Shown here: piece by piece, positions 1-11,991 of the stretch
Position numbering within the stretch: position 1 is the stretch's first letter
How the letters are laid out: the number at the start of each line of letters is the position of its first letter
Assembly (NCBI GenBank): GCA_019671135.1
Contig: JAHRHY010000011.1
Span: 558,001 to 622,000 of the forward strand
DNA: 64,000 nucleotides
DNA from: Linnemannia hyalina
Lineage: Eukaryota > Mortierellomycota > Mortierellomycetes > Mortierellales > Mortierellaceae
Direction: 5' to 3'
The notes under the pieces: model-generated
What the model saw: only the letters and a program-made list of their open reading frames with translations
The model's database searches: none
What the model was told of the DNA's origin: nothing
Translations under genes and position numbers: made by a program

Positions 1-1283
1 GATCTCTTTAGTCGTGAGCCCGAGTGCACGGATTTGATCAGCGTTGGTGCGCGTATGCTGCCAAAGAGGCTTACATGGGCCCACGCACATGTTCGCAATC
101 GACGGCTTGTTGGTGTCCACAGACACTGACAATCCCGCTTTGGTTGTTTGTGGATCGCTTACTATGACTGCTTTGGCAGCAGACTCGGTCTTTGAATAGC
201 TGGTACCTTTGTTATGGTTGTTGTTGAAGCTGTTGGGTTGGGATGGAAGTTTCTTGCCGCCGGAAGTAGGAGTGGTGGCGGTGACGGTAGTAGTGCTCGC
301 AGGAGGAGTAGTGGGCGTGTTGTTCGCTGTCTTGGTCGTAGTTGGGGTCGTTGGGATGATAGTCGGTACCCCCCTTTCTGACTCTAGTCCATTCACACTT
401 GTAAGGATGTGAGTCTTGTTGCTGTTGATGCTGACAAAAAGGGCGGTGTTCCTGCTGTCTTGGGACTGAATAGTATTGCTATGTTTAGAAGCATCTCCGG
501 GAGAGTTCTTGTCTCCTACTCCTCCTTCTCCTCCTGCTGATGGTCTGGTTTCGTAGGAGTGTATGATCTTGCTAAGGCGCGGGCTGACAATTTTTGGTCG
601 GTTACTATTATTGTTGTTGCTTTTGTTGGTGTTGGTGTTGTTGTTGGTGATATTGATGGCGTGAGGGGTGTTGGTGGTGGTAGGGGAAGAGACAAGTGCG
701 GTGTGGAAGGTGGTAAAGCCCTCTGAGGGGAGAAGAGGGTTCTCAGTCTCCATGATGATGCCGTTGATGAGCGCAGCGGGCGTTTTGACCCTGAGTGATT
801 TGGAGCGACCGACGAGTCGTTGGAAGGGCGTGAGGGTCGTTGACACTCTTCGTTGCGGGTGACTGGTGTTCGACCGTTTGAGGGACGATGATGCTGTTTC
901 TGTATGGGATGACGCTGACGAAGAAGAGAACGATGAGGCGGCTGAGGAAGAAGGAGTAGAGGGGGGGTGATGATGTTTGTCGGCAACCTTTTGGAAGGTC
1001 GTGAGGGTGAATCCTTTGGAGTAGTGACCCTCTGGGATGGCTTGTGAGGGGCTCCAACTGACGCAGCGATTGGCGGGTTTGGAGGAAGAAGCCGAGTAGG
1101 GCGAGCGTTGACCGCCTTTGCTCTGGTAGTAGTAATAGCCGTTTGTAGTTGGAGTGGTGGTATTGTTGCTGTAGGGCAAAGCAAAGCGGGCGCTGATGTC
1201 TGGGACGACGGGGACGCGAACGTGGAGTTTGGGCAGAGCAGCCGGCTGTCTGGGTAAAGAAATTCGAAGTCCGGGAGCCTTTT
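1..1283 (-). CDS. Unknown Ser/Thr/Asn-rich protein, 3' part cut by left window edge
   Basis: One minus-strand frame stays open from about 1360 to base 1. It encodes a low-complexity Ser/Thr/Asn/Pro-rich protein with runs of S, T and N, typical of disordered fungal regulators. The last stretch before the edge is more ordered and has two Cys in MCVGPCKPLW. I recognise no domain. A TGA lies in frame just upstream (near 1335) and no ATG follows it, so this is not the first exon. A pyrimidine-rich acceptor ending TAG at 1286-1284 is the likely exon start. An upstream coding segment at 2160-1874 would join in phase. The true C-terminus lies outside the window, and further introns near the edge cannot be excluded because GTAAGC-like donors occur there. 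Coding status rests on frame openness and composition only. Confidence 0.55.
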
Positions 1284-1873
1284 CTACGAGGGACAGAAAA
1301 AAGAGCGTCGAGCGTGTATGAGTGACTTGGTGTCAAGGAGTGAATGAAATGGAATGAACAAAGAAGAATGTTGATTCCATTCAGTGAACTCCATGGCAGT
1401 TCATTCCAACCCTTGAACACGACAACAAACAACAATAACGAAAGGAAGGCGGCTCCTTTTTTGTTCGACTAATAGACAGGGTATATCTTTTCTTTGTTCA
1501 TGCCTTCTCACCCCATCCCATCCGCCTGTCCGTGCTGCAGCAAGTCAGTTGCCCAAGTAAAAAGGGGTGAGGGTGAGTCCAGCGATGACAAAGACTTGAC
1601 ACTCTCCGTCCTGTGTGGTGAGTTGTGTTCGGGGTAAAAAATAATAATAATGATGATACAAGGATAAAAGGGGTGTTGTGTTGGTCAGGCTGCTCTTTTC
1701 TCTCGCTCTCTCTCCACTCGCTTGCGCTCCCACTTCTTCTCAGCTCAAGATGTAGCAACACTCCGCCTCTTCTTCCTCCTCCGTCAAGTAAAAAAAGAGT
1801 GTTGCTGAATATAGGGGGCTGGTCTTTCTACTAAAACGGCATCATCGCTTGGTATTGGTCCCCACCTTGTACA

Positions 1874-2160
1874 GCATTAGTGTCCTTTGTCGTAGATGAA
1901 AAGGTAGGTGGTGCTGTGTTATGAGCCACCTTTTGTTTGGGCGCATGCGATGTTTTAGTGTGTGTCATGATAGTGGCCGTTGTTGTTGATGGCAGCGTCG
2001 CTGCTTTGGGTGAGGGTCCCCTGCCAGCAGGGTGGTGAGTAGAGCGCAAAGGTATTGAGCTCTGGATATCGATTGGGACACGGGCGATGGGAAGGTTGAG
2101 TTGGTCTCGCGCTAGCCCGCGTTTGTCGTTTACCACGGATGTGTAGTCGTATGCCCTCAT
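1874..2160 (-). CDS. Possible upstream exon of the left-edge gene, or a short orphan ORF
   Basis: A minus-strand ORF starts with ATG at 2160 and would end at a TAG at 1831 after 109 codons. It begins MRAYDYTSVV and becomes Thr/Pro-rich, like the protein at the left edge. If it is spliced at a GT at 1873, after a single leftover G, it joins the acceptor at 1284 (two leftover bases) in perfect phase, giving an intron of about 590 bp. The donor (GTGGGG) is weak and the intron would be longer than others here. The alternative is a chance ORF in a spacer. Transcript evidence would settle it. Confidence 0.3.
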
Positions 2161-3456
2161 CGTGTAAGAAAACCAAATAGGGTCAGTCAGGGGAAGAAGG
2201 GCGTAAGGAAGAAGGTTGAGTTTACTGTCGTAATGTTAACAATGTGTGTCTGTAGGTGTTGAAAAAAGAAGGCTGTTGTTGCATGTGCATGGATCAAAGG
2301 GAGGAATGAGACAAAGCAGAGGGAGAAGGTGGAGGCAGAACAGCTGAAAGCAACTATCAGCAACAAATGACGAGCAAGGAGACAACAAGGAAAGTGTGAG
2401 AGGGAAAGGGAAAGAAAGAGAGAGATTCCATTTAACGGTCGATGGTGATTCAAACAACTGACATGGATGGACGGACATTGTGGATCCGCATCTGTCCTGG
2501 GATGGATGGTTCGTAATGCTTGTTGCTTCATCCAGGACTTAATCTGGCCTGTACCTACATACATATCTATGAGCATACTGGCCACTACTGTAGGATGGAT
2601 ATGTAGCTCCTTATTCTGCAACAGTTCCCATCAATACGGCGCGCGTAGAAGAGTCGGGGGCTTGTTTATTGATCACTTTATCTAACACAGACGCGCACTG
2701 ATGAGACCTAACGCGTTTCGTTTTGGGTGTTGCTTGATTCCAATAGGTGAAGAAGGGGCTCGACCCTACAGACTTCCTCAACAGCAGCATGGCTTTATTC
2801 ACCCCCGATCACATCGAGGGTCTTTGCTTTTAAACTGTCGTAGGACCCTTCCAAGTCCTGCCAGTGTGTCTTTGTGCCTCTATCTCTCTATCTCTCTGTC
2901 CACCTGTCTGATTATCTGACTGTCTGACTGTCGAGCGCCCTTTTGCCCTTCGAGCGAGACAACAGCTCATCTCTTTACCGTACGCCATAGTCATCTGTTG
3001 ACGTCTATTTGTTGTTTGCTGCTGCTCTCTTGACGGTCGATGCATGTTGAAACCAGGGCCTTGGTTGATACTATGAATACCCCTTGAGCTGAGTGCACTG
3101 CCTCTGCATTACCTTGTTTCTTTTTTTGACCTCCTTACTTGCTTACTTGCACGTTCATACCGAACCATGTCATGGGCGCTGCTTCGCTCTTGTCTCTTCA
3201 TTTATACTCTAGACCGGTCTAATGAACTGAAATAGCACCGCCTCTGGCCACTTTGTGAGCAAACACAGCTGAGAGAAATGAGAGAGAAACACAAAGCTAT
3301 TATTGCTACCCTTTTCCGATCGACATTGGCCGCTGCCACTGCGAGCGGCACCCGCGGAGTAATAATAATGCCACCATAGTAAAATGCCACCCACATTTGT
3401 CCCTGCCTGCGCCCTTGACAGCCTGAAGGCTCCCATTTTTTTTTCCAAAGGCATTT
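2161..3456. other. Gene-free spacer
   Basis: No frame with coding character is visible on either strand. The stretch contains alternating pyrimidine and purine tracts and short Ser/Leu-rich ORFs that read through them. It probably holds the upstream regions of the flanking divergent genes. Confidence 0.5.
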
Positions 3457-3466
3457 CTATAAAAAG
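3457..3466 (+). promoter_or_regulatory. TATA box of the MAPKK gene
   Basis: The perfect TATA motif CTATAAAAAG lies about 190 bp upstream of the MAPKK start codon at 3657. It is followed by a C/T-rich then CAACAA-rich leader, typical of fungal 5' untranslated regions. Confidence 0.5.
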
Positions 3467-3656
3467 GTCGGTTGGAGATCATCTTTGTCTCTCTCCATCC
3501 TTTCCTCTTCTCTTCATCATTCTTCAAAAATATATAGCCTCAACCCTGTCCTTTCCCATTCCTTCTTTCTCATCCACAACTCGACAACACAAACGAAGTG
3601 AACGACAACAATAACCTCAACAGGAACCTCAACCAACAACTCACAACACATTCAGC

Positions 3657-5601
3657 ATGTCGCTCTCACGATCCCCTGCTCGTAAAATGAGGCCAGCACC
3701 ACCACTCTTGCAATTGAGCTCTCCATCCCTCTCGAAGCATGTCACACTTGCCCCTCCACCCGTAGTACATGTAGGTTCCCCCTCAACCCTGTAAAACGGA
3801 ATCCCAGGTTCCCTTCCATCTTCTTTCACACCCTGCCCCTGTCTCGCCTCGAAAAACCTTGTTTTTTCTTGTGTCCCCACATATTATTTGGTACCTGAAT
3901 GGAGTGTCTATTTAGTCTCACTACTAAAGCGCTTCTCTTTTTTGTGCTTAATTGAACAGAGGCCACTCATGGATTACCTGGAGCGCAACCCTCGAGACCC
4001 CACGCGCGAAAACCAATACAACTTCGGTTCTGAACCAGGACAGATCCCCAAATCCATCCGTAGTATCCCCGAAACCCCCGGCGGAACTCGAGGCCCAGAC
4101 CCTCTCCAGAACCATACACTTCGCCCTGAGGATATGCTGATGATCAAGAAATTGGGCGAGGGCTCCGCGGGAACTGTGTGTAAAGTCAAGCACGTTCCTA
4201 CAGGATTCGTCATGGCTCGAAAAGTAAGTTCTTATTCTTTTAGTGTCTGCCGCCCCCTCTTTCAACAAGTTCTACCCACGCATTGTTTGTTGACATTCTC
4301 GGCAGCATGAAAGGGTCAGGGTGAAAGAACGAGAGAGGGGTGAGGGCGAACTCACTTTGTTGGCAAGGACATTGTCATTGACACGTTTTATTTTCTGTTC
4401 TTCCGCTGTCTGCCTGCGCCCTTATGTTTTCCGTTGTCCCGTTATAGCATGTACGATGTGACCCCAACCCCGACTTTCAAAGGTTACTTCAACGGGAGCT
4501 CAAGACCTTGGATACTTGCAACTCGCCATGGATCGTCACTTTTTACGGCGCTTACATGGACGACGACGAATTGGCGTTGTGTATGGAGTACTGTGAAGGA
4601 GGCAGCATGGAAACCGTTTACAAGCATGTCGCAGAGCTCGGTCAGACAATACCTGAAACTATTCTTGGGAAAATCGGTGAAGCTGTCCTAAATGGTCTTG
4701 TCTATCTCCACAAGATGCACCACGTTATCCACAGAGGTGAGTGAGCAAGGCAATTTAGCTAATGAATGTGTTTCATGTATCAACTAGAACATGCCAAAAA
4801 TGAAATGTCTACACCCTGAATGGTACTAATACCGAGATACTTTTTTTGTCCTTTGTTACCCTGTTTAGACTTGAAGCCATCGAACATTGTGGTAACCATG
4901 AGTGGGCAGATCAAGCTTTGTGATTTTGGCGTCAGTGGAGACCTTGTCAATTCCCTTGCAGAGACCTTTGTCGGAACGAGTTACTACATGGCTGTAAGTT
5001 TTTGGAGCGTTTTGCTATGGATCTCTTATCAATGAGCACGAGATTCTTGGAATGAGTGCCTAACCACTTTTACTTCACCCCTTATTTTAGCCTGAGCGCA
5101 TTCAAGGAGGAAAATACCCAGTACAGTCGGACGTGTGGTCGCTAGGACTGACGATGATTGAGATTGCGCAGATGAAGAACCCCTTCCCCCAGAACTTGCC
5201 CGTGTTTGACCTCTTGGACTACATTGTTAACCAGCCTGTGCCCACACTACCAGAGGATGAGCAATGGTCGTCTGATTTGAGAGATTTTTTGAATCAATGG
5301 TAAGGGAAAAGGAGCAGGGGAATGAAACTTTATTTTAGTGCCATGTCCAACATGAATTCATGAATTTTTAATATTACAAGCAAACGTTGGATATTAATTA
5401 CTATTTGCTCCGCTCTCTTCTATCTTTTCCAATAGTCTGACGAAGAATTTTATAAAGAGACCCACGCCCGAGCAGATCATGAGCCATCCCTTTATCGTCG
5501 AATCATCAAAACGGTCAGATCAGGAGGTCAATGTCCGGACATGGATCGAGAACATCTGGGATTTCAAGAGTCCAACAGCTCATACGCCAAAGTACATCTA
5601 A
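3657..5601 (+). CDS. MAP kinase kinase (Mkk1/2-Pek1-like or Ste7-like)
   Basis: Dual-specificity kinase that phosphorylates the Thr-x-Tyr loop of a MAP kinase in the cytoplasm. Six exons: 3657-3770, 3960-4223, 4448-4736, 4869-4993, 5091-5299 and 5436-5601. They join in phase to 388 residues, a normal MAPKK length. Visible motifs are the glycine loop [11 protein letters not shown]-binding Lys in VMARK, the catalytic loop HRDLKPSN (codon split across the third intron), DFGVSG, and the activation loop [17 protein letters not shown] carrying the Ser and Thr that a MAPKKK would phosphorylate. The C-terminal end with WIENIWDF and the [10 protein letters not shown] segment resemble the cell-wall-integrity MAPKKs (fungal Mkk1/Pek1/MkkA). 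[11 protein letters not shown] also resembles the Ste7/Byr1 mating MAPKKs, so the branch is not certain. The short N-terminus contains SLSRSPARK, a possible basic MAPK docking site. The start is the first ATG after the TATA box. Confidence 0.93.
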
Positions 5602-5900
5602 GGCAATTTTTTTTCCAGGGTCACCACCGGTGCTCAATCGACATTGCCCGGATCTCATATTCCACACAACCACACAACCCACGCAACCCACTCAACACTT
5701 TACGCGCACGCAGAATACAAGGCTACACCATTACGCGTACTGCATATAGCTTGCAGGATTGCCTTGCCTTGGTTGCGTGTGGCCCAAGCATACTTTCGAC
5801 AAAATCCATAGATCATCACTCTCCCAACAAAAAATTCATAAATACCATCGTTCATATTGACATTTTTCATGTTATCCTGTATTTGTGAATACAAAATTTT

Positions 5901-6862
5901 CTACTTCTCAGAGGTAAACTCCTCAAGCATAAAAAAGACCTTGGAAGCAGGGAGTCCAATGACATTCCACGAACATCCATTAATCCCCTTGACCAAGATA
6001 CTTCCAGTAGTCTGGTATCCATAAGCGCCCGCCTTATCCATAGGCTCCTTGGTAGCCACATAAGCCTCAATCAATTCACGAGAGACGGTTTGGAACTTGA
6101 CTTCGGTTCCCTCAACATCGGTCAGGATCCTGGGGGGTTTGTCGGCGCCCTCGACCGAAGGGGCGATGAGGGTGACGCCGGTGTAGACCATGTGGGTCGA
6201 TCCTGAGAGGCTGGCCAACATGTCGATGGCGCCTTCTACTGATGCGGGTTTTTCGAGGATCCTGGGTCCGTGGGCGACGACTGTATCTGCACCGATGACC
6301 AGATCGGGGGTCTTTCCTTCGGCCTAAGTGTGGGGAGAGGTGGGGCGTATTTGGAATGTGTTAATTGTGAGTCAGAGGGAGGTTCGTGAGAAAGTGTATT
6401 TAATCGTGGCTGCGGCTTGTTGAATTTCGACGTTCAACGTTTGTTTTTTGCTTTTCTTCTTCTGTTCCAGTTCGTAACCGAGCTTTAGTATAATCGAGCG
6501 TCCAATGGTGTCTCTGTTGTTTTGTCTGCTCGACTGTGCATTCCTTGACAATCTCTCCCAGCCCGCACGTGCTTTCCCATGACACGCAATAAACTTTACA
6601 AGAAAAAGGGAAGTGGCCAAGTTACCTTCAAGCGTTCATAAACCTCGAGTGCCTTTTGGAGGGCGTTTTCCTTGACGTAGTCGGAGGGGTGTTCGAAGAG
6701 GGACTTGTCGAGGGTTTCGGGGAAGGTGCTGGGGATGACGGTGTATTTGAGACCGAGCTGGGAGAGGATGTCCTTACGACGGGGGGAAGAGGAGGCGAGG
6801 ACGACGTTCTTTGTGTTGAGGGAGTTGAGCCACTTGACGTTAAGGACCTGCTGTGCGACCAT
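5901..6862 (-). CDS. Maf-like nucleotide pyrophosphatase (dTTP/UTP-type house-cleaning enzyme)
   Basis: Maf/HAM1-fold enzymes hydrolyse nucleoside triphosphates, often dTTP, UTP or modified nucleotides, to the monophosphate, keeping aberrant nucleotides out of nucleic acids. Two exons on the minus strand (6862-6626 and 6323-5901) join at LK/AEG to give 219 residues, the usual length for a stand-alone Maf protein. Diagnostic motifs are ASSSPRRKDIL near the N-terminus, the IGADTVV metal/phosphate-site motif after the intron, and YTGVTLI plus GAYGYQTTG in the C-terminal half. The intron is 302 bp. The gene is head-to-head with SPF1 across about 680 bp. The eukaryotic homologue most often compared is the Maf domain of ASMTL; there is no methyltransferase fusion here. 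Confidence 0.92.
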
Positions 6863-7539
6863 TGTGTGCTTGTATGGGTGTTTGTATGTGAAAGGAGGAG
6901 TGATTGGTAAGTAAGAGGAAGGGAAGAGAGGAGAGGAGAGAGGCGCAGGATGTGTTTTTTTCTCCTGGTTGATCCAAGACTGCCTGCACGTGAGAGTAAG
7001 ATATCAGTCGCATTTGCTGCAATCAAAGATCTGAACAAGAGTTGTTCCTTGCCCTTCCCTTTGCTTCCCAGTCAGCTAGACAGCAGCTTAGTTGAGCCCT
7101 TCTTTTTTTTGTATCTCCCTGTCGTCCTGTGGTTGGTCCTTTTTTCTTTTCTTTCCTTCATCACTTTTACTTTGTACTTTTTTTCACTAACGGCCCATCG
7201 TCACCATCAACCTAGCAGTTTGACCAAACCTCACTGCTGAAAACATGTAAGCAGCCTGTCTCTTCTCATCAGGACAAGGCGACACAGGACGTACAAGCAA
7301 CTAGTCCGACAACACAGCGCCATCCTGCTCAGAACTGCAAACACCATCAACATCGAGACGAAAGAGACATCATCGTACCACGGATGACCCTTTTTTCGGG
7401 CACAGACACAAGAGGCAACAGAACAAAGGCACATCTCAACATGTGGAAGTAAAAAGGGACACCAACAATAATAACAACAACCTTTCAACAAGAAGACACA
7501 TTTCCTAACCCACCTTCTCAACAACTTCCTCTATCTGCA
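6863..7539. promoter_or_regulatory. Divergent intergenic region between the Maf gene and SPF1
   Basis: This 677 bp region lies between two head-to-head start codons and must hold both promoters. It contains a C/T-rich tract near 7080-7190 and a CAACAA-rich leader directly before SPF1. I saw no convincing TATA box or further gene. Confidence 0.45.
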
Positions 7540-10500
7540 TTGTCATCAATCAATAGGGCGCCGGTCTCACTTGTCCAGACGAAGCTGATCAAAGCTTCGT
7601 CGCTGCACTCTCGCCTCCCACGGATCCAACATGCCTACGCCTGGCCCTTCCTCTTCCTCTACCCAGCCTGGGCATTCATCTACTATTTCAAATATGACGA
7701 ATGGATCAAGTCAGAGGAGATCACCTTCGTCACCCTCGGACTCCTCCTTACCACCAACGCCATGCTTTTCTTGACCTGCCAGTGGAGCGTCTCCGTCAAG
7801 GCCTCGCTTACCTGCAAAAAGGTACACTTACAGACAACACACCAGATGCCATCTAATGTTTTCTGTCCGTCAAAGAAAGAAAATTATGGGGCATGGGTGT
7901 ACTCGATCATGCAATGCAAGGGATCAAAGGCAGAGGCTAACAATTCTTTGTTTTTCTTTCCATATTATCTAGGAAACTGATGTCAAGAAGGCGACTATCA
8001 TCCGTATTGTTCCCGACAAGCACCGTGGACTCGGAGCTCTTTGCGATCTCCACCACGAGGTAACACATATAACCGGATTTGAACACGAAGAAGAAGAGGA
8101 AACAAAAAAGCGATCGAGGGTGATTGCGTAGACAAGACAAAAGACGTGGCGTGGCACTTCATGACTGGTCGCTAAACTTTTTTTTCATACATTTTTTTTC
8201 TTACCATGCTAACATAGAATGGAGCAACCTACTTCTTCTTCCAAAAGAAAAAGTATGTATTCAACGACGACAAGAAGATCTTCACAAAGATCAAGTATCC
8301 CTCCGATCTTGGCTTGACTATGGGCGAACTCCAGAAGGCACGCGGATTGGGCGAGGAGCAGACCATAACCTCGACTGCCACTTATGGCATGAACAGATTC
8401 GACATTCCTCTGCCAAAGTTCATGGAGCTCTTCAAGGAACACGCTGTCGCACCCTTCTTCATCTTCCAGATCTTCTGTGTTGCTCTCTGGTGCTTGGACG
8501 AGTACTGGTACTACTCCATCTTCACCCTCATCATGTTGGTCATCTTTGAGTCAACTGTCGTCTGGCAGGTATGTTGTCGTCGGCTATGCCGGATTTTTTT
8601 TATTCATTATCTGTGCGTATGCATGAATCAAACAGCCTTGTCGTACTTACACCCGCTGCCAATTTACGATTACAAATAATAGCGCTTGAGAACCATTGGA
8701 GAGTTCCAGGGCATGTCGGTCAAACCATTCCATGTCAACGTTCGTCGCAGCGGCACTTGGATCAACATCATGTCCGACGAGCTCTTGCCTGGCGATCTTG
8801 TTTCGATTGTTCGCACCAAGGAAGATTCCGGCGTTCCTTGCGATATGGTCATTCTCGACGGAACCTGCATTGTCAACGAGGCCATGCTTTCTGGAGAGTC
8901 GACCCCATTGTTGAAGGAAGGCATCATGTTGCGTGAGGCTGACGATGTCCTGGAATTGAACGGCGCCGACAAGCTGAACGTTCTCTATGGAGGCACCAAG
9001 GTCCTTCAGGTCACCTCCCCTACATCGTCCTTGAAGGCCCCCGATGGTGGATGCATCTGCTACGTTGTCCGCACTGGATTCGGAACTGCCCAGGGAAAGC
9101 TCGTCCGCACCATGGTTTACTCGACCGAGCGTGTCACCGCCAACAACTTGGAAGCCCTTCTCTTCATTCTCTTCCTCCTCATCTTTGCCATTGTCGCCGC
9201 CTACTACGTCTGGGTTATCGGAACCGAACAGGGACGCAAGCGCGGAAAGTTGCTTCTGGACTGTATCTTGATTATCACCTCGGTTGTTCCCCCAGAGCTG
9301 CCCATGGAGTTGTCGTTGGCTGTCAACACTTCGCTGATCGCCCTTTCCCGCCACCACATTTTCTGCGTCGAGCCCTTCCGTATCCCCTTTGCTGGAAAGG
9401 TCGATGTCTGCTGCTTTGACAAGACTGGAACTTTGACTGGAGAGGATCTCGTTGTCGAGGGTGTCTGCGGAATTGATGCCAGAGAGCCCGAGAAGTTGAT
9501 CATGCCCGACCAGACCCCTATGTCATCCCGCCATGTCCTTGCTACCGCTCATGCTTTGGTTCAGTTGGATGAGGGTCTTGTTGGTGACCCAATGGAACGC
9601 GTCACTCTGGAGGCTTTGAAGTGGAAGGTTGGCAAGCACGACAACGTTTACCCCGACAACCCCTTCAACAAGAACGAACACCTTTTGATCCGCCGCCGTT
9701 TCCAGTTCTCGTCTGCCCTCAAGCGCATGTCGACTGTTTCCACTTTGACCAGCCCCGAGTTCCGGACCACCAAGCTGTTTGTTGCCGTCAAAGGAGCCCC
9801 CGAGACTTTGAAGAACATGTACACCAAGTTGCCCCAGCACTACGAGGAGACCTACAAGCAGTTCACTCGCCGTGGAAGCCGTGTCTTGGCCCTTGGATAC
9901 AAGTACTTGCCCGATGGATTGAACGCCGACCAGATCAATGCCCTTCACCGCGACAATGTCGAGTGCCAGCTCATCTTTGCCGGATTTTTGGTCTTCCACT
10001 GCCCCCTCAAGGAGGATTCCGCCCAGGCCATCAAGATGTTGAACGAGTCCTCCCACCGCTGCGTCATGATTACCGGAGATAACCCTTTGACTGCCTGCCA
10101 TGTCGCCCGCCAGGTCGATATTGTTAACCGCGATGTTTTGATCATGGATGTCCGCGAGGATGGAGCTGGACCTGAGGATCTCGTCTGGAAGTCCGTGGAC
10201 GAGACCAAGGTGATCGCCCTCGATCCCACCAAGCCCTTCGATCCCACTATCTTCCGCGACTACGATATCTGTGTCACTGGACCCGCCATGTCCCAGTACG
10301 AGAACAAGCCTACATTCTCTGAACTGGTCCGCCACACCTGGGTCTATGCTCGTGTCTCTCCAGGACAGAAGGAGACCATTTTGACTACCTTGAAGGCCGG
10401 CGGATACACCACCTTGATGTGCGGAGACGGAACCAACGATGTCGGTGCCTTGAAGCAGGCTCACATTGGTGTCGCTCTCTTGGACGGAAAGCCCGAGGAT

Positions 10501-11556
10501 CTGGTCAGGATCGCGGAGTACAATCAGCTTCAGCGTATCAAGAATGTCTACGAAAACCAGCTCAAGTTCACTGCCCGTTTCAACATGCAACCTCCTCCAC
10601 CCCACGCCAAGATCGCCCACCTTTATCCTCCAGAGGTCATTGCCGCCAAGCAGCAGGCTGCCCGCGAGGCTGCTGGCATCGGTGCTGTTGATGAGAACGG
10701 TCGGCCTGTTGCTGCACCCAAGCCCGCGTTGGATATGAGCGGTATCGCTGACATGATGGAGGACGTTGATGAGGATGCACCCCCCACCATCAAGCTCGGA
10801 GATGCCTCTGCCGCCGCCCCCTTCACCTCCAAGTTGTCGACCCCCATGTCGATTGTTAACATTATCCGCCAGGGTCGCTGCACTCTTGTCGCCACTATGC
10901 AGATGTACAAGATTCTCGCCCTTAACTGTCTCATTACCGCCTACTCGCTCAGTGTCTTGTACCTCGACGGTATCAAGTATGGTGATTTCCAGGTCACGAT
11001 TACCGGTATCCTGATGGCTGTCTGCTTCATGTGCATCTCCAAGGCCACCCCTCTCGAGCACTTGTCCAAGGAACGTCCCCAGCCCAACATCTTCAACTTT
11101 TACATCATCCTGTCTGTTCTGGGTCAGTTTGCGATCCACATCTTTTCGCTGATCTACATTACGCGCGAGGCTAAGTTGATCGAGCACGACCGTGTGGTGG
11201 ATTTGGAGAAGACGTTTGAGCCTGGTCTGTTGAACTCTGCGATCTACCTGATTTCGTTGTCGATGCAGGTTTCGACATTTGCGATCAACTACAAGGGCCA
11301 CCCCTTCCGCGAGAGCTTGAGGGAGAACACGTACCTATACCGCGGTCTGTTGGCCGTTGCCGGAGTTGCTGTTGCAGGAGCGACTGAGTTTATGCCCGAG
11401 TTCAACGAGTGGCTCCAGCTGGTGCCCTTCCCTGCGGACTTCAAGGTCAAGCTGATGGGTATCATGGCGTTTGATTACGTTGGCTCCTGGATACTTGAGA
11501 TTGTGTGCAACACCTTGTTTGGCAACTTTGCAGCCAAGGACATTGTCCGCAAGTAG
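7540..11556 (+). CDS. SPF1: P5A-type ATPase, ER transmembrane-helix dislocase (Spf1/ATP13A1 family)
   Basis: P5A ATPases sit in the endoplasmic reticulum and remove mistargeted tail-anchored or wrongly inserted helices, using ATP through a phospho-aspartate intermediate. Exons 7540-7821, 7973-8059, 8218-8568 and 8683-11556 join in phase to 1197 residues, close to yeast Spf1. Motifs: the N-terminal membrane hairpin typical of P5, FMELFKEHAVAPFF, VNEAMLSGEST (actuator), the P5A hallmark PPELPMEL in helix 4, phosphorylation motif CCFDKTGTLTGED with Asp486, KGAPE, MITGDNPLTA and MCGDGTNDVGALK. Helices M7-M10 follow a hydrophilic insertion near residues 640-720. The 2.9 kb last exon is rich in C-ending codons, which suggests high expression. 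Long antisense ORFs across it are shadows. Confidence 0.97.
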
Positions 11557-11991
11557 ACTTTTCTTTCTTTCTCTATTTTTTCTGTTTATTTCACCTATAA
11601 AGTTTTCATACAAGGATTCATAATTAAATCTCATTCCTCACTGCTTGTGTGTCCCGCGCGTGTGTGGAGTGAATGCATGTTCTGCATGATTAGATTGGAG
11701 AATTTGTGGCTTGTCGCCAGTTCGCGCTCGGTTCCACGGAAATTTGGTGTCCTCTCTCCCCCCCCCCGGAGAACACGGAAAACCACGATCGCTTTCAACT
11801 CTCTCCTCCACAAACATTCACCGAACCAGGAAGCAGGAACCTCAAGCAAGAGCATTCACCCTTACGACCCACTCCTATTACACACTTTCAGCTTTTACTG
11901 AACACTCATTCAACGGAGCCCAAGGCAAACATAACAACCTTACTGCATTCCAACAACAACTACTACTTCAACAACAGGAACGAAGAGCGTC
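11557..11991. other. Spacer between SPF1 and the NDUFAF4-like gene
   Basis: This 435 bp tandem spacer holds the SPF1 3' end, with T-rich sequence directly after the stop, and an upstream region with CAACAA-type leader repeats before the next ATG. No other gene is visible. Confidence 0.5.

Noticed and set aside
9523..11301. 592-codon antisense ORF inside SPF1
   Set aside because: It lies opposite a strongly conserved P5A ATPase exon whose codon bias (C/G third positions) suppresses stops on the other strand. Its translation is Val/Leu/Gly/Asp-rich nonsense without motifs.
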